A stretch of DNA of 64,000 nucleotides from Hypholoma sublateritium FD-334 SS-4 (taxonomy: Eukaryota > Basidiomycota > Agaricomycetes > Agaricales > Strophariaceae). The DNA is taken from the NCBI GenBank assembly GCA_000827495.1, contig KN817548.1, forward strand, positions 201,301 through 265,300. Direction: 5' to 3'. Positions 13,115-23,613 of the stretch are shown here, piece by piece. The translations under genes and the position numbers were made by a program. The notes beneath the pieces are model-generated. The model was not told the origin of the DNA. It saw nothing but the letters and a program-made list of their open reading frames with translations, and did not search any database. The stretch's first letter is position 1. Each line of letters begins with the position of its first letter.

Positions 13115-13871
13115 TTTGCCTTTGAAAATAGTTGATGTGTTATGTTTTTATGCGTTCGTGAGCGTATCAAAGTGTACAATGTGTGGTGGTTTAGAGGAAT
13201 TGGTTTTTGAATGTACAAGCGACGAACCCCAGAATATATAGCCTTTTCCAACGAGTATGAGACTAGGATGATGTGGCCATCCTGGACATATTCGCAATAG
13301 TCGGAACAGATTTCCGTGCCAAGAAAGGAGACATGATTGACCCGCTGAGAGGTTTCGGAGGATTCTACAGGAGATTGCGAGTGTAAGACGCCCCAGGCTC
13401 GACTATTCATTCCATCCGATTCAGTCCCATTAGAGATTCTTCACAGCCGCTCCGTTTGAGGCATCCGAGACGCGAATGTTATTCCTAGTCTTTCATATAG
13501 AAAAAATACAGCCAGTTGAAGTTGATGACAAGTTTCACTGCGACCTCAGGCTGTGGCGCTGAGGCCCAGCCCCCAGGACAGCCAGAGGACAACGCATGGA
13601 TAGCAACTTCAAGTGCGCTGGCAGTTTGGACACGACGTCATTTAGTTGCAGTTCGAGCCCAGAGTTACTGAAGGAAGGAAGGAGTGATTCTGGAGTGATT
13701 AGCCCGTGAGCAACTGCCAACCACAAATAAGAGTACTATACAAGAAATCGCTGACGACGAGTCAGGCCGCTGACGCGGTGTCCCGATGCAGAAGCTGCAG
13801 CAAGCTCTCACAAACAACGCGTCTGGCTGCGGCGGCCCTGTATCGATGTTGCTACACCGTGATTGTTTTGA
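13115..13871. other. divergent intergenic region between surface protein and APC1
   Basis: Holds the promoters of the minus-strand surface-protein gene and the plus-strand APC1 gene. Frames within it are short and featureless. I see no gene. Confidence 0.5.
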
Positions 13872-16800
13872 ATGCCACAGATACTCGTTACTTCCCAAGG
13901 ACCGCCTTCATCCTCCGCTCACAAGTTCTTGAATCGGACTTCACCATCTACGAGTTCCCAAACTCACGAAACGCCGCTATTACTAGCGATAAAGAAAGCT
14001 CTTAGGGGATCTGAAATCGCGCATGGAACCTCTGTTCGAAAGTCGACTTTATTCAAGAGAGGAGCGGCAGACGAGCCGGAACTGATATGGAGCGCGCACG
14101 CTGCTGTGTTGAGCTACGCTGGTGTCATGGTGAAGAGGTGGAGCTTCGACGAGGAGGGGGAGTCGATTCAATGGGCTTGCCTTGGCGAGCTCGAACAGCA
14201 AACTGGTCCTTCCCCAACAATGCCGTCCAGCGACGCGAACAAAGAGGAGGGAACAACCAGACCTACCTTCGGCCCTTTCTCGCGACATCAGACGGATGCC
14301 CAAGCTGAATGTGGATCCGTGGAACCCGTCCCAGCCGCTTTCGTATTCTTGAGGACAACTTGCAGGATATATCTTTTGAACGGCGTGGAGTATCCGTGTT
14401 CCATGCCATTTGTCGTTCGCCGAGCCTGGCCAATTCTCCCTCACGGTGTCATGGTTCAACGTGTGCTGGAATCTTCAGAGCTCATTGAAGCGGAAAACAC
14501 TGGAGAAGACGTCTTGCCCACCATCTTTACGATCACCAGTTCTTTTACAGAACCAGTAGCTGTTGGCCTAACGTCTGGTATCTTAGAGGGACCCCCCGGC
14601 ATTCCTGCTTCTCTCAAAGACGAATATGAGCACTCAACGAAACCGCTGAAGTCCATTCCTCCAACCGAAATGATCGTTTGGGCCTCTCACCGCAGCTCCG
14701 CCAACGACACAAATATTGTTGTGACAGTAAACGTTGAACACCGGCGCCTTTCTATCTGGCGTTACGTTTACATCCGACCAAAAACTGCTCCAACACCGTA
14801 CACTACCAGCAAATCGACTATGCCCCCCGGTTCGAAACGACAATCCATGCCAGGACGTCGCACGTCTGCCCTTTTTGACGGAGGGCGAGATCGTATTCAT
14901 TCCATGTCGCCAGGATCGCGCTCGCGAGACACTCCTCTCGAACATTTCGATTCGTCTGATATACCTTCACTATCTGCACTTCCGGGACTGGCCCCGTCAC
15001 TTTCAACGACCACGACGATGGCATCGCTCATCAGCGGAGCGGAAGGTATGCCACTAGCTGCACCGTATAGACCCACTAACAGAGGCAGGCGGACTTCCTT
15101 GTCACGAAATGAGCTTAGCACCACGCTGGATAGGATGGCTTTAGGAGGGAGATTGGGACTCGAATCGATGCAAGCCCTTCCAGAACACGGTCGTATGAAA
15201 GCGGCATACTGGATGGAGTCTGTTCTCGTCCGCGAGATTGCAGCTGAAGAGTATGTTGCTTTCTTTTGGTTTGTGTCGCAGGTCTGATGCATCCTCAGTG
15301 CTACCTTGTGGCGGGATGTCACCGTGTCATTATTCGACAATCGCTTTGACGGCAAAAAACCTCGCTCCCTACTCTCCATCTGCCTTCCAGCAAGCAAGAT
15401 CGCACTTATATTCTCTTTGGCCGTCCAACCAGACAGGTCGATGCTAATAACGCTAATGAACGAAACCTCCGCCCTATCAACGACATCTCTTCGAGCAACC
15501 CGAGCGAGTATCTGGGATTTATTGGTTATCAGGCCTCACGGGCAGATATCCCTTCTGACTCACGGACTATGCGAAATATCTGTGAAAGTCCACGATCCAA
15601 TGGATGAACCCTTAGACACATCGGGGTCAGACCTACTTCCCCCAAACGGGAGACACGGTTATGTTGTTGCGGCATCGGAAGCTCACTGGGGTACAACGAC
15701 TCTGACGTACGAAGACAGGTGGGAATCTCAAGTCACGTTTGACACATTCCCCACAGACAAGCTGGTCGTCGAATGTTTCCAGCTGCTTGCCCTTATTCTT
15801 CCCACAGAGCTCACGTTCCCCATTTTCAGCCTCTTTCTCGAGAAATGGTCCGCGAAGGCCTGGTCTGTGGCCGAGGACGTGGAATTTGAATGTTTCTCTT
15901 CCTCCCTTTATACAGCCTTCGGGCTCGCCTTCCCTGACCTCCCCCTGCCTACGGACCCTTGGCTCCGCCTTGCTAATTCTACTTCTCATGGTCACTTTAC
16001 AGAAGATCCCGCTTTAAGCCGGTTGCGGTTACCACCTGTCACCGCTCCTCGTCGCCCACTCCACCATCTCGTACATGGAGGCAATCCACCACACCCCTTG
16101 CTTGCCCCACTTCTATACGGCTTGCACACTCTGGCCGAAACTCTCCGCCTGTCGGTACCACGGCATAGGGATTTGCTGAAATTGGCCCCAATCGTCTGTC
16201 GGGTCGCGGTGGCAGTGCGCCCTGAATGGGCAGACTATTGGAAGCGGCTGATACCCGACGCCATGAGTGAATGGCCATCGTCTCTAATATCACGTACGTC
16301 GAACCGGCCCCCAAACGCGTTTCCAAGCCTTAACCATTGTACACAGAGCCGGAGTATCTCGACGATCGAATACCGGTGTGGCCACCCGATATATCAGCTA
16401 TCCTCTACGGCCGCGTGAGCACGACAGACTGGAACGCCCCGTGGCACGACGTACAGCATATTGTAACCCGGTTTTCGATAACGCCATCCCTGGAATACGG
16501 CGTCTGCGACCCGTTACACGAGTTGCACAAGCTAAGCCTCCTGTACAACACACTGTCGGATGGGAAGGTAACCGATAGCCAAAAGCGAGCAGAGAATGTA
16601 GTTCATCAGATGGTGACGCAGAGCGGTGGGGCTGCTGTATGGACAGAACTCCCCCTGGGTATCGCGGCCCCGCTGAGAGAAGCGGCAAGGACTTGTCAAC
16701 TTGCACCGCCCGGGAACTGGCCATTGGATGCGTATCGCCTGATTGGACGCAATGACCTGGCTACTTCTGCGACCGTGAATCCGGATGCGTTTATCAGCAA

Positions 16801-19800
16801 GGGATACAAGTCAAAGAAGGAATATATTGTGGGTTCGCTAGTATCCCGTTCATGGACCTTGTTCTTATACTTTTTATTCAGAATCCTTCAAAGCCCCAAC
16901 AAACGATTGGGGAAATTACCTCAGAATCTCGGACGATGGCAAATGAAGCAGAGGCTCCAACTGGCGTAGATCTCAATCTGAAGGAGTTCACCGATATACG
17001 CTTTGGGCTGGATCGTCGGTTGGAAGAGGTAGCACGCATGTTGTGCTCATCAACAATTCCCTCCGTTAAGGGCCTGGATCGACCGGATCTGAGGTACGTG
17101 GTGCGCGCTGTACGAGGAAAAATTAAGCTGACAGTCCGCCAGTGAGCACGACCAAACAAAAGAACACCAGAACCAGGTTGTGCGAGTGGCAGAGCGGACA
17201 TTTGCGCTGCCCTACGGACGCGCTATGTTCACCTTCGGATCCGTCCCGATCGTCACTCAAGAAGCTTATTCTCTCCCCAAGATGGAGTACAACATCCGCG
17301 TGCAGCCGCTGAACATCCTCGTCACCCCAGAGCCGGGCAAGATAGCCGGCGAATCTATTGCCTGGGGCGACTTCCATAACGGCGTCGCTGCCGGCCTTCG
17401 CATAGCACCAGCTGCTCCTGGGGTGGAAAGTTCCTGGATAGCATTCAACAAACCAACGGAGCTCTCGGCCGAGCACGCCGGATTCCTTCTCGCTCTGGGG
17501 TTGACCGGGCATCTGCGGAGCATGATGACATGGCATATGTTTTCTTACCTTACCCCCAAGCACGACTATACCACCATCGCCCTCCTTATCGGCATGTCTG
17601 CTGCCCACGTAGGGTCCGGCAACGAGAGTGTCATCAAACTCATAGCTGTACACACGCCGGCTCTTCTGCCCACGCCGAAGGTGGACCTGAACCTGTCGCT
17701 CTTAACACAGGCGGCTGGGTTGATCGGCGTGGGTCTGATATTCCTGGGTACCCGAAACCGCCGGATGGCCGAAGTTTGTTTGGGACAGATAGGGCGGCGC
17801 GACTTGACGCAGCACAGTGCGAGCACTGAACACCGCGAGGCACATACGTACGCCAGCGCCCTTTCATTTGGGCTCATCATGCTTGGGAAGGGCACAACAA
17901 TCCCGGCTGACCTGGCGATTCTGAAGCGGTTGAGCGTACTCATTCACCGAGATGACAGCGATGCAATGCAGGAGCACAGGAGCAATCCCTTATTCGACAT
18001 CAACCTGACGTCGCCCGCGGCCTCCATTGCGCTCGGGCTGATGTATCTGAAGACAGGGCGAAAGGACGTGACGAATATTCTCACCATACCCGACACCATT
18101 GTCGCCCTGAACGCTGTTCAACCTACGTTCCTTCTCATCCGCACGATCGCGAGGTCGCTCATTATGTGGGATGAGGTGGCCCCGAACAACGAATGGTTGA
18201 TCCGGCAAATTCCCAAAACGATCATAGACGCGATTGAAGTGCGGACAAAAACTGGGAAGCCCATAGATGATGCCATGGAGCTGGCATACTACAATATCAT
18301 CGCTGGTGGTTGCTTTGCAGTAGGCCTTAAGTACGCTGGGACGGCACGCCAAGAAGCATATCAAATGATCGTGAAGCATTTTGACAATTTCTCTAGAATG
18401 GCGTATGGAAGCGGCGAGTATATGTCATCTATTTTTATGTGAAATTGGCTAACCTTTGACTTAGGCCCTGCGTTCGATCACAAGATCAAGCGTTCGGCAA
18501 TTCGAGATGGGTTAAACTTGATATCTCTGTCGCTCAGCATGGTCATGGCCGGCACTGGAGAAATCACTTGCTTGCGTCGCCTCAGATACGCATACGGGAT
18601 GTCGCAACAACTGATGTATCATCATGGCTTCAAATACGGAGTGCATGTGGCCACACACCAGTCTTTGGGCTTGCTCTTCCTCGGCGGCGGTCGCTTCACA
18701 CTGGGTACTTCGGATGCCGCCATCGCCTGCATGGTCATAGCCTTCTTCCCACGGTTCAGTCATATCTCCTCCGACAACCGCAGTTTCATGCAGCCATTGC
18801 GACATCTGTGGGTTCTAGCTACAGAACCGCGCTGTCTGATCGCTCGCGATGTCGATACCAACGAAGTCGTATTCTTGCCCGTTAAAATCACCATGAAAGA
18901 AGGTAATACGGTCGAGCAAACACAGCTGATATCCCCGACTCTCATTCCGGACATGGACAAGCTTATGGCTATCCGCGTGGATACCCCCCGTTACTGGCCG
19001 TTTTATCTGGATACGACAGCCCATCCACGACACAAGATCACGTTGCTTCGCAGTCAGACACTATACGTAAAACGACGTACGGCGTTCTTGAGCTACACCG
19101 AGGATCCCAGGGGTAGCCGAAGTCTCTTCATTCGATCAGGATCGTCAACGGGCGACGCTGCGACGCTCGATTTCCCACAGCTCACAGACACAAAGACACA
19201 CCCTGCAGGCGATCTAAGTGAATTCATCACTTCCTTCTCGAACAACGTGCTATTCCTTGCGTTTGCGGACCATTTTTCTAGGGCAGACGACGAAGATCCC
19301 ACAGACGAAGAGCGTATTTTCCACACCTATTGCCACGCGGCCCTTCTCGATAGCATCCATCAAGACAAACCGCAGACACTGCAGTCTCATCTTACGCTGT
19401 ATAGCTATCGCACCATGTCCGTAAAATCTCGCTATTTCCACCTTCGTTTACAGGACCTGCGATTTGCGGCCGATTTCTATGCCAAGGTCTACGAACGGCG
19501 CTTCAGCGGCAGGCTTGAAAACAATGCTCGGCCTGGACTGATCAGGGATACAACTGTTCAAGGCACCCTCCATGCTCTGGATCGAAAGCTCGACGCGATG
19601 CGAACGTTGCCTACGTTCCAGGAATACATCGGACACTACGCCAGGGGAGAAGTATTGCCAACTTTGGGACATACTGATACCCCAATCAGCGTCGATGCCT
19701 ACGGAGACATTGTTGATGACGAGCTGTTGCAGCGATATCTTGCATGGTATTTGCTCCGCAATGGCGTTCCGGTTTCCACCCTGCTCGTAGTCCTCCGTCA

Positions 19801-19990
19801 ACTGGCCCAAGATGCGCACAACCAGTGCATTAACCTTCCTCCTCCGCTGGGTACCTCGAATGCGCAGGCGCTGGACATGGGAATCAAAGAAGTGCTGCAT
19901 TCTTCAGGAAACAAGATGACGACTTCACTCGGGTCTGGCTGGAGCGTTCGATCGCTGAACGAAGTACTTGATGCGTGGAAACTCGTTTAA
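13872..19990 (+). CDS. APC1: anaphase-promoting complex subunit 1 (APC1/cyclosome)
   Basis: Largest scaffold of the nuclear APC/C E3 ubiquitin ligase, which triggers mitotic exit by marking cyclins and securin for degradation. About 1,950 residues in six exons: 13872-15250, 15299-16293, 16347 to about 16829, about 16881 to 17094, about 17143 to 18413, and 18465-19990. The N-terminal part (VLSYAGVMVKRWSFDEEGES) and a Ser-rich loop fit the APC1 beta-propeller. The middle exons give LYGLHTLAETLRLS. The C-terminal part shows the proteasome/cyclosome helical repeats (ALGLTGHLRSMMTWHMFSYL, ASIALGLMYLKTGRKDV, HQSLGLLFLGGGRFTLGT). The conserved ERTFALPYGRAMFTFGS and DGLNLISLSLSMVMAGTGE lie at exon borders. 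The fifth intron needs a GC donor to keep frame. Start chosen at the first in-frame Met of the long exon; an upstream short exon cannot be excluded. Confidence 0.93.
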
Positions 19991-20475
19991 AAGCATCCCT
20001 CGAGGAATGCATGTACATTTTTTATGTTTTACTCTGTAGCTATAATGTCCTGTTAACTCATGTACCCGAAAAGCTGTCGACCACAGCATATACTACTTAT
20101 TCTCTCTTTCGACAGATACTTTATTATTCATTCAATTTCGCATCTTATTACAGTCCAGAGTTTAAAAATAGTCAATGAAAAAACTCAAGACGCACAGAGC
20201 TGAGTTCAGTCGAGGCCAAGAGTGCACTAGTAGTAGCAGCGCTGCGGCTTCTGTGGGATCGTCACTTCGTCTTACATTACATGAAGATGGTTCATATGGA
20301 TTCTCATCTTTATTTTCAATGTTGTTCTCAGTGGCGCACTGCCGTTCATTATTGGTCGTTTGATAGATATCTGGGAAATCTCTGTGGTGAATATATACTT
20401 AACCGATCATTGACTAAATATAGCTTTGGGCGCTTAATCTACTCTGAACAGCATCAGCACAAAATTTACACCGAG
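19991..20475. other. APC1 3' flank and next promoter
   Basis: AT-rich sequence following the APC1 stop, with likely 3' UTR and polyadenylation signals, then the 5' region of the next gene. No separate gene seen. Confidence 0.5.
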
Positions 20476-21440
20476 ATGGCGGTCAGCGTGGACCTATCGG
20501 AAAAGGTTATTCAGGCCGCGCAGGTTCTTCTCAACTCGTCGTATGTACTACATAAGATTTTTTTTCTGCTACGTTGTATGTTCTTCACTGATTCTTTGAT
20601 TTCTATGTTAGGATCCTGCGCTGCAATGGAAAGATAGCGCCGATCTCACTACAGAGTAGCATGCCGCCGTCGGTATACTTCACTTGGAAAAGCGAGTTCG
20701 TGTACTTCGCGGAACTAACAGCGGCTCAGTTAATTCCGGGAGGGGCGGGCCATGGAGAGTTTGGCGTGGACGCCTCGGTGCCCGCAATGGCCGTCGATGA
20801 CGAGCAGCTCCTGGAACTGCTGGTCAGTCGATCTGAGCCAGGCACAATTTTGAGGTGTGCATCAGATTCGATTATCTGGGACTACTCAATCCGCTAATAT
20901 CTTGCGGGGAATGGCATAGATGGGGCTTACGCACGAAATGCGTAGTCGTCCCCAATTTAGCAGATAATCTGTATGCATTCATTCTGTCGCCTCTGTTTGT
21001 GTTTATCTTACAGAATTTCCTGTAGGCTTCCGGAGTCTGTCGCCAACCTGACATACGGCTTACGTGCACGCGCGCTCCATGTCCGACACGGCTTACCTAT
21101 TGCCTTACCTCGCTGGATCCGCTCCGCGCCTCAGCGCGCGCGGTTTCCCCGACACACTTCTCACAACGGTAGCGGTCAGCACGCCTGGGATAATTAGCCT
21201 ACTTGGAGGCGTGTGTGCACTGGGAGCGCTGAGCGCTCTATGCGTACCACGGCTACCTGCCGGTGTGCCACGCCGAGGGACGGGTGTGTTTACTTGGGCG
21301 GCGGCGTTTGGCTCTGGCGAGCTGAGAGTAGTCCATCCCACGGGGTGGGTAAGGCACTTGTTGAGCGCGCGTTAGAGTTAGAGGAGGTAGAGGAGTCTAC
21401 CGGGGAGGTTCAAGTGGTGGGTTTCTCACTGAAAGCGTGA
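20476..21440 (+). pseudogene. unrecognised membrane-protein gene, apparently frameshifted
   Basis: I do not recognise the family. Exon 1 (20476-20540) encodes MAVSVDLSEKVIQAAQVLL. A 71-nt intron joins it to exon 2 (20612-20854), which encodes PPSVYFTWKSEFVYFAELTA and ends in LVSRSEPGTIL. After a long intron the frame of RISCRLPESVANLTYGL does not lead into the strongly coding frame that follows, SMSDTAYLLPYLAGSAPRLS. That frame carries a hydrophobic helix (PGIISLLGGVCALGALSALC) and then FTWAAAFGSGELRVVHP. The final coding-looking stretch, VERALELEEVEESTGEVQVV, lies in yet another frame; a single G lost near 21345 would explain this. Two frame breaks with no fitting splice site suggest decay or sequence errors. 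An unusual splice pattern remains possible. The upstream exons look intact. Confidence 0.5.
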
Positions 21441-21888
21441 AAGAAATTCAAATTCTTATGGACGGTGGTGGACATGGATGTATGATATTTATAGAATTCC
21501 TCTCGTCGACGGAGGCTATTCGTGTCCCTTCAATGATTTCCAGAGCGAAATACGCCACTTCGATCTGTGGTTCAGATTTTGTGCAACTATTCCCTTCTTT
21601 TCCATGGCAGATACTTACCAGCTGACACTACCATTTTTTCGGCTATGTACATTGTACAATCCCATTCAATTTCACACCCGCTTGCGAGCGAGCTGTGCTT
21701 TTGGTGCCTGGCCCAGATATACAAATATAGGATACCACGGTTATCAATCACACCATTTAGATTAACGGCGAACCGAACCTTGTCTTCCCTCTGCCCACCA
21801 CATATACGCCTATAAGCCACTTGTCTAATTTGTCTCGTGCACTCAGGCGCCAGAAAACAACGCAGAATCCCGAGAAAAAATAGCACAC
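21441..21888. other. intergenic region before the macrodomain gene
   Basis: AT-richer than the GC-rich genes on both sides, with short overlapping frames only. It likely holds the promoter of the macrodomain gene. Nothing else seen. Confidence 0.5.
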
Positions 21889-23613
21889 ATGTTCCGCAGA
21901 CGCTCAACACCATCTGAAGACGCCCCGCCGCCGTACAGCGCTGTCTCTTCCCCTCGCTCACAACCACACCGCCAGAGGCAAGGCTCTTCGAATCCCCTTT
22001 CACCGCCCATCACACCGGGCGCCCGCACGCATATAGCACAGCCCACCAACAGGGCCTTGTCAGAGACAGCCATCGCCCGCACCTCCTCTGCCCCAGGCCC
22101 CCGGCATCGCCCCCAATACACACACGCTGCCCCGCGTCCAGCAATCGCAGGCACCCCCGGATTCCCGGTTCTCCCCGCTGGCACGGATCCCGCGCGCGTC
22201 GCGCGCCAGAAGATCGCCCGCGAGACGCTCGCCGCCATGGCTGGGGGATCGTACAGCGTGCGCGGCGTCCAGTATGACCTCACACGGCGCATGAACTCTA
22301 TGATTGAGGGTGTCCGCGTATACGGAGACGATACCAGACTCGAGCCACCCGCAAGGGGGACAGGAGAGAAGCCCACGCAGATCGAGGTACTTGACATGAC
22401 GACACTCAATGCGGTGCGCTGGCTAGACCGTGAGGCCAGCAGGAAAGTGACGGCAGCGCCAGATGGCAAGGACTCTGAGTATGGCGTATGGGACTATGGC
22501 GTCGTCTACGAGAAGCAGCCGTCGCACGCGCGCACGGCTGGCCATCCGGAAAGCAGCCCGCGCATTGGTGTCCTCAACTCGGCGTCGCCACACATACCGG
22601 GGGGCGACTTTCGCAGCGGCGATGCTGGGCAAGAGCTCTCCGTCTCTCGGGCGTCGACGTTATCAGCGGCGCTTGAGACGCCCGCAGCGCGCCCGTTCTA
22701 CCACGCGGCGGAGTGTTCAGTTGAGGACGCGACCAGCCGCAGAGGTGGCTTGCAGACTTCGCTCGCTGCGGCGTATCATACGCATGCGCTCGTGTACACG
22801 CCGGGGGTTACTGTGATCCGGGAGGAGACGGGCGGCTGGACTGCGCCACGCGACATTGATGTTATCACCTGCACCGCGGTACACGCGGGCGACGCACGCG
22901 CTGCCGCCGCCCAGTCCTACGCGCGCTCGGGATCGCGCTCGCACCCGTCTCGTCCTGCGCCGACGACCAGTGCCGCAGAAGTCGAGGACCGGATCCGCAC
23001 GGTCACGACCGCGCGCCTGCGCCGCATCCTCGCCGCATTCGCGCACCACGGCGTCGCCACGCTCGTGCTCCCCGCGTTCGGCGCGGGAACGTTCCAGCAC
23101 ACGCCCGCCGCCGTCGCGCGGGTGTACGCCGAGCTGCTGCTCGCCCCGCGCGCGCCGTTCAAAGACGTGTTTGAGCGCGTGGTGTTTGCGATCCCGGGCA
23201 CGCCCGGCGAAGAATTCAGTGCAGCGCTTTGGACATCCGCGGGCGTCAGTGCAGGCGACGGCCGAGGAGAGGGCCGTCGGACGCTTCACGGAAGCCAGAG
23301 ACGGGGCCAAAGTGGAAGCGGGTGGCTGGCAGACCTCGCCGCGTCGGGCAGGATACCTAAGCCGCAGCGAAATGGGGCTGACGATCCTGCACTGGGCGAT
23401 GCGCGCAGTGTGCGCCTTGAGTGGGACGGGGGTTGGGCGTCGGGTGACAACCGTGATGGCGCTCGCGGACAAGATGAACAGGAAGATCCTGCGCGGGGTG
23501 ATGCGCGTAGCGTGTTTAGCGTGCAGAGCGCCGTACGCGCATATAGTGTATTAGGCGACCAAGATGGCGTAGCTCTCAACCGTACTAGGGGGGCTGTCGG
23601 TGGAGGGTTGTAA
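21889..23613 (+). CDS. macrodomain / microbial-type PARG-like protein (TIGR02452-like) with altered catalytic motif
   Basis: A 574-residue single-exon, GC-rich gene. A disordered Pro/Ser-rich head (residues 1 to about 100) precedes a fold like the microbial-type poly(ADP-ribose) glycohydrolase domain: RVARQKIARETLAAM, then VLNSASPHIPGGDFRSG at 228-244, AGQELSVSRAS at 246-256, and VATLVLPAFGAGTFQHTP near 390. In active family members the loop reads GGG...QEE and the last Glu is catalytic. Here it is GGD...QEL (D240, L250), so hydrolysis is doubtful and an ADP-ribose-reader role is more likely. The C-terminus holds two copies of a short GDARSV-containing unit in Asp/Gly-rich sequence. A decayed relative of its 3' half lies at 44310-44760. 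The family call rests on motif memory, not on a search. Confidence 0.75.
   Translation: MFRRRSTPSEDAPPPYSAVSSPRSQPHRQRQGSSNPLSPPITPGARTHIAQPTNRALSETAIARTSSAPGPRHRPQYTHAAPRPAIAGTPGFPVLPAGTDPARVARQKIARETLAAMAGGSYSVRGVQYDLTRRMNSMIEGVRVYGDDTRLEPPARGTGEKPTQIEVLDMTTLNAVRWLDREASRKVTAAPDGKDSEYGVWDYGVVYEKQPSHARTAGHPESSPRIGVLNSASPHIPGGDFRSGDAGQELSVSRASTLSAALETPAARPFYHAAECSVEDATSRRGGLQTSLAAAYHTHALVYTPGVTVIREETGGWTAPRDIDVITCTAVHAGDARAAAAQSYARSGSRSHPSRPAPTTSAAEVEDRIRTVTTARLRRILAAFAHHGVATLVLPAFGAGTFQHTPAAVARVYAELLLAPRAPFKDVFERVVFAIPGTPGEEFSAALWTSAGVSAGDGRGEGRRTLHGSQRRGQSGSGWLADLAASGRIPKPQRNGADDPALGDARSVRLEWDGGWASGDNRDGARGQDEQEDPARGDARSVFSVQSAVRAYSVLGDQDGVALNRTRGAVGGGL

Noticed and set aside
14049..19900. 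Long antisense open frames under APC1 (for example minus 14897-15397 and 19448-19900)
   Set aside because: They mirror a well-supported coding strand and show no domain or splice pattern of their own.
22717..23472. 251-codon minus-strand frame inside the macrodomain gene
   Set aside because: An Arg/Ala-rich shadow of a GC-rich coding region with few stop codons; the plus strand carries the domain motifs.
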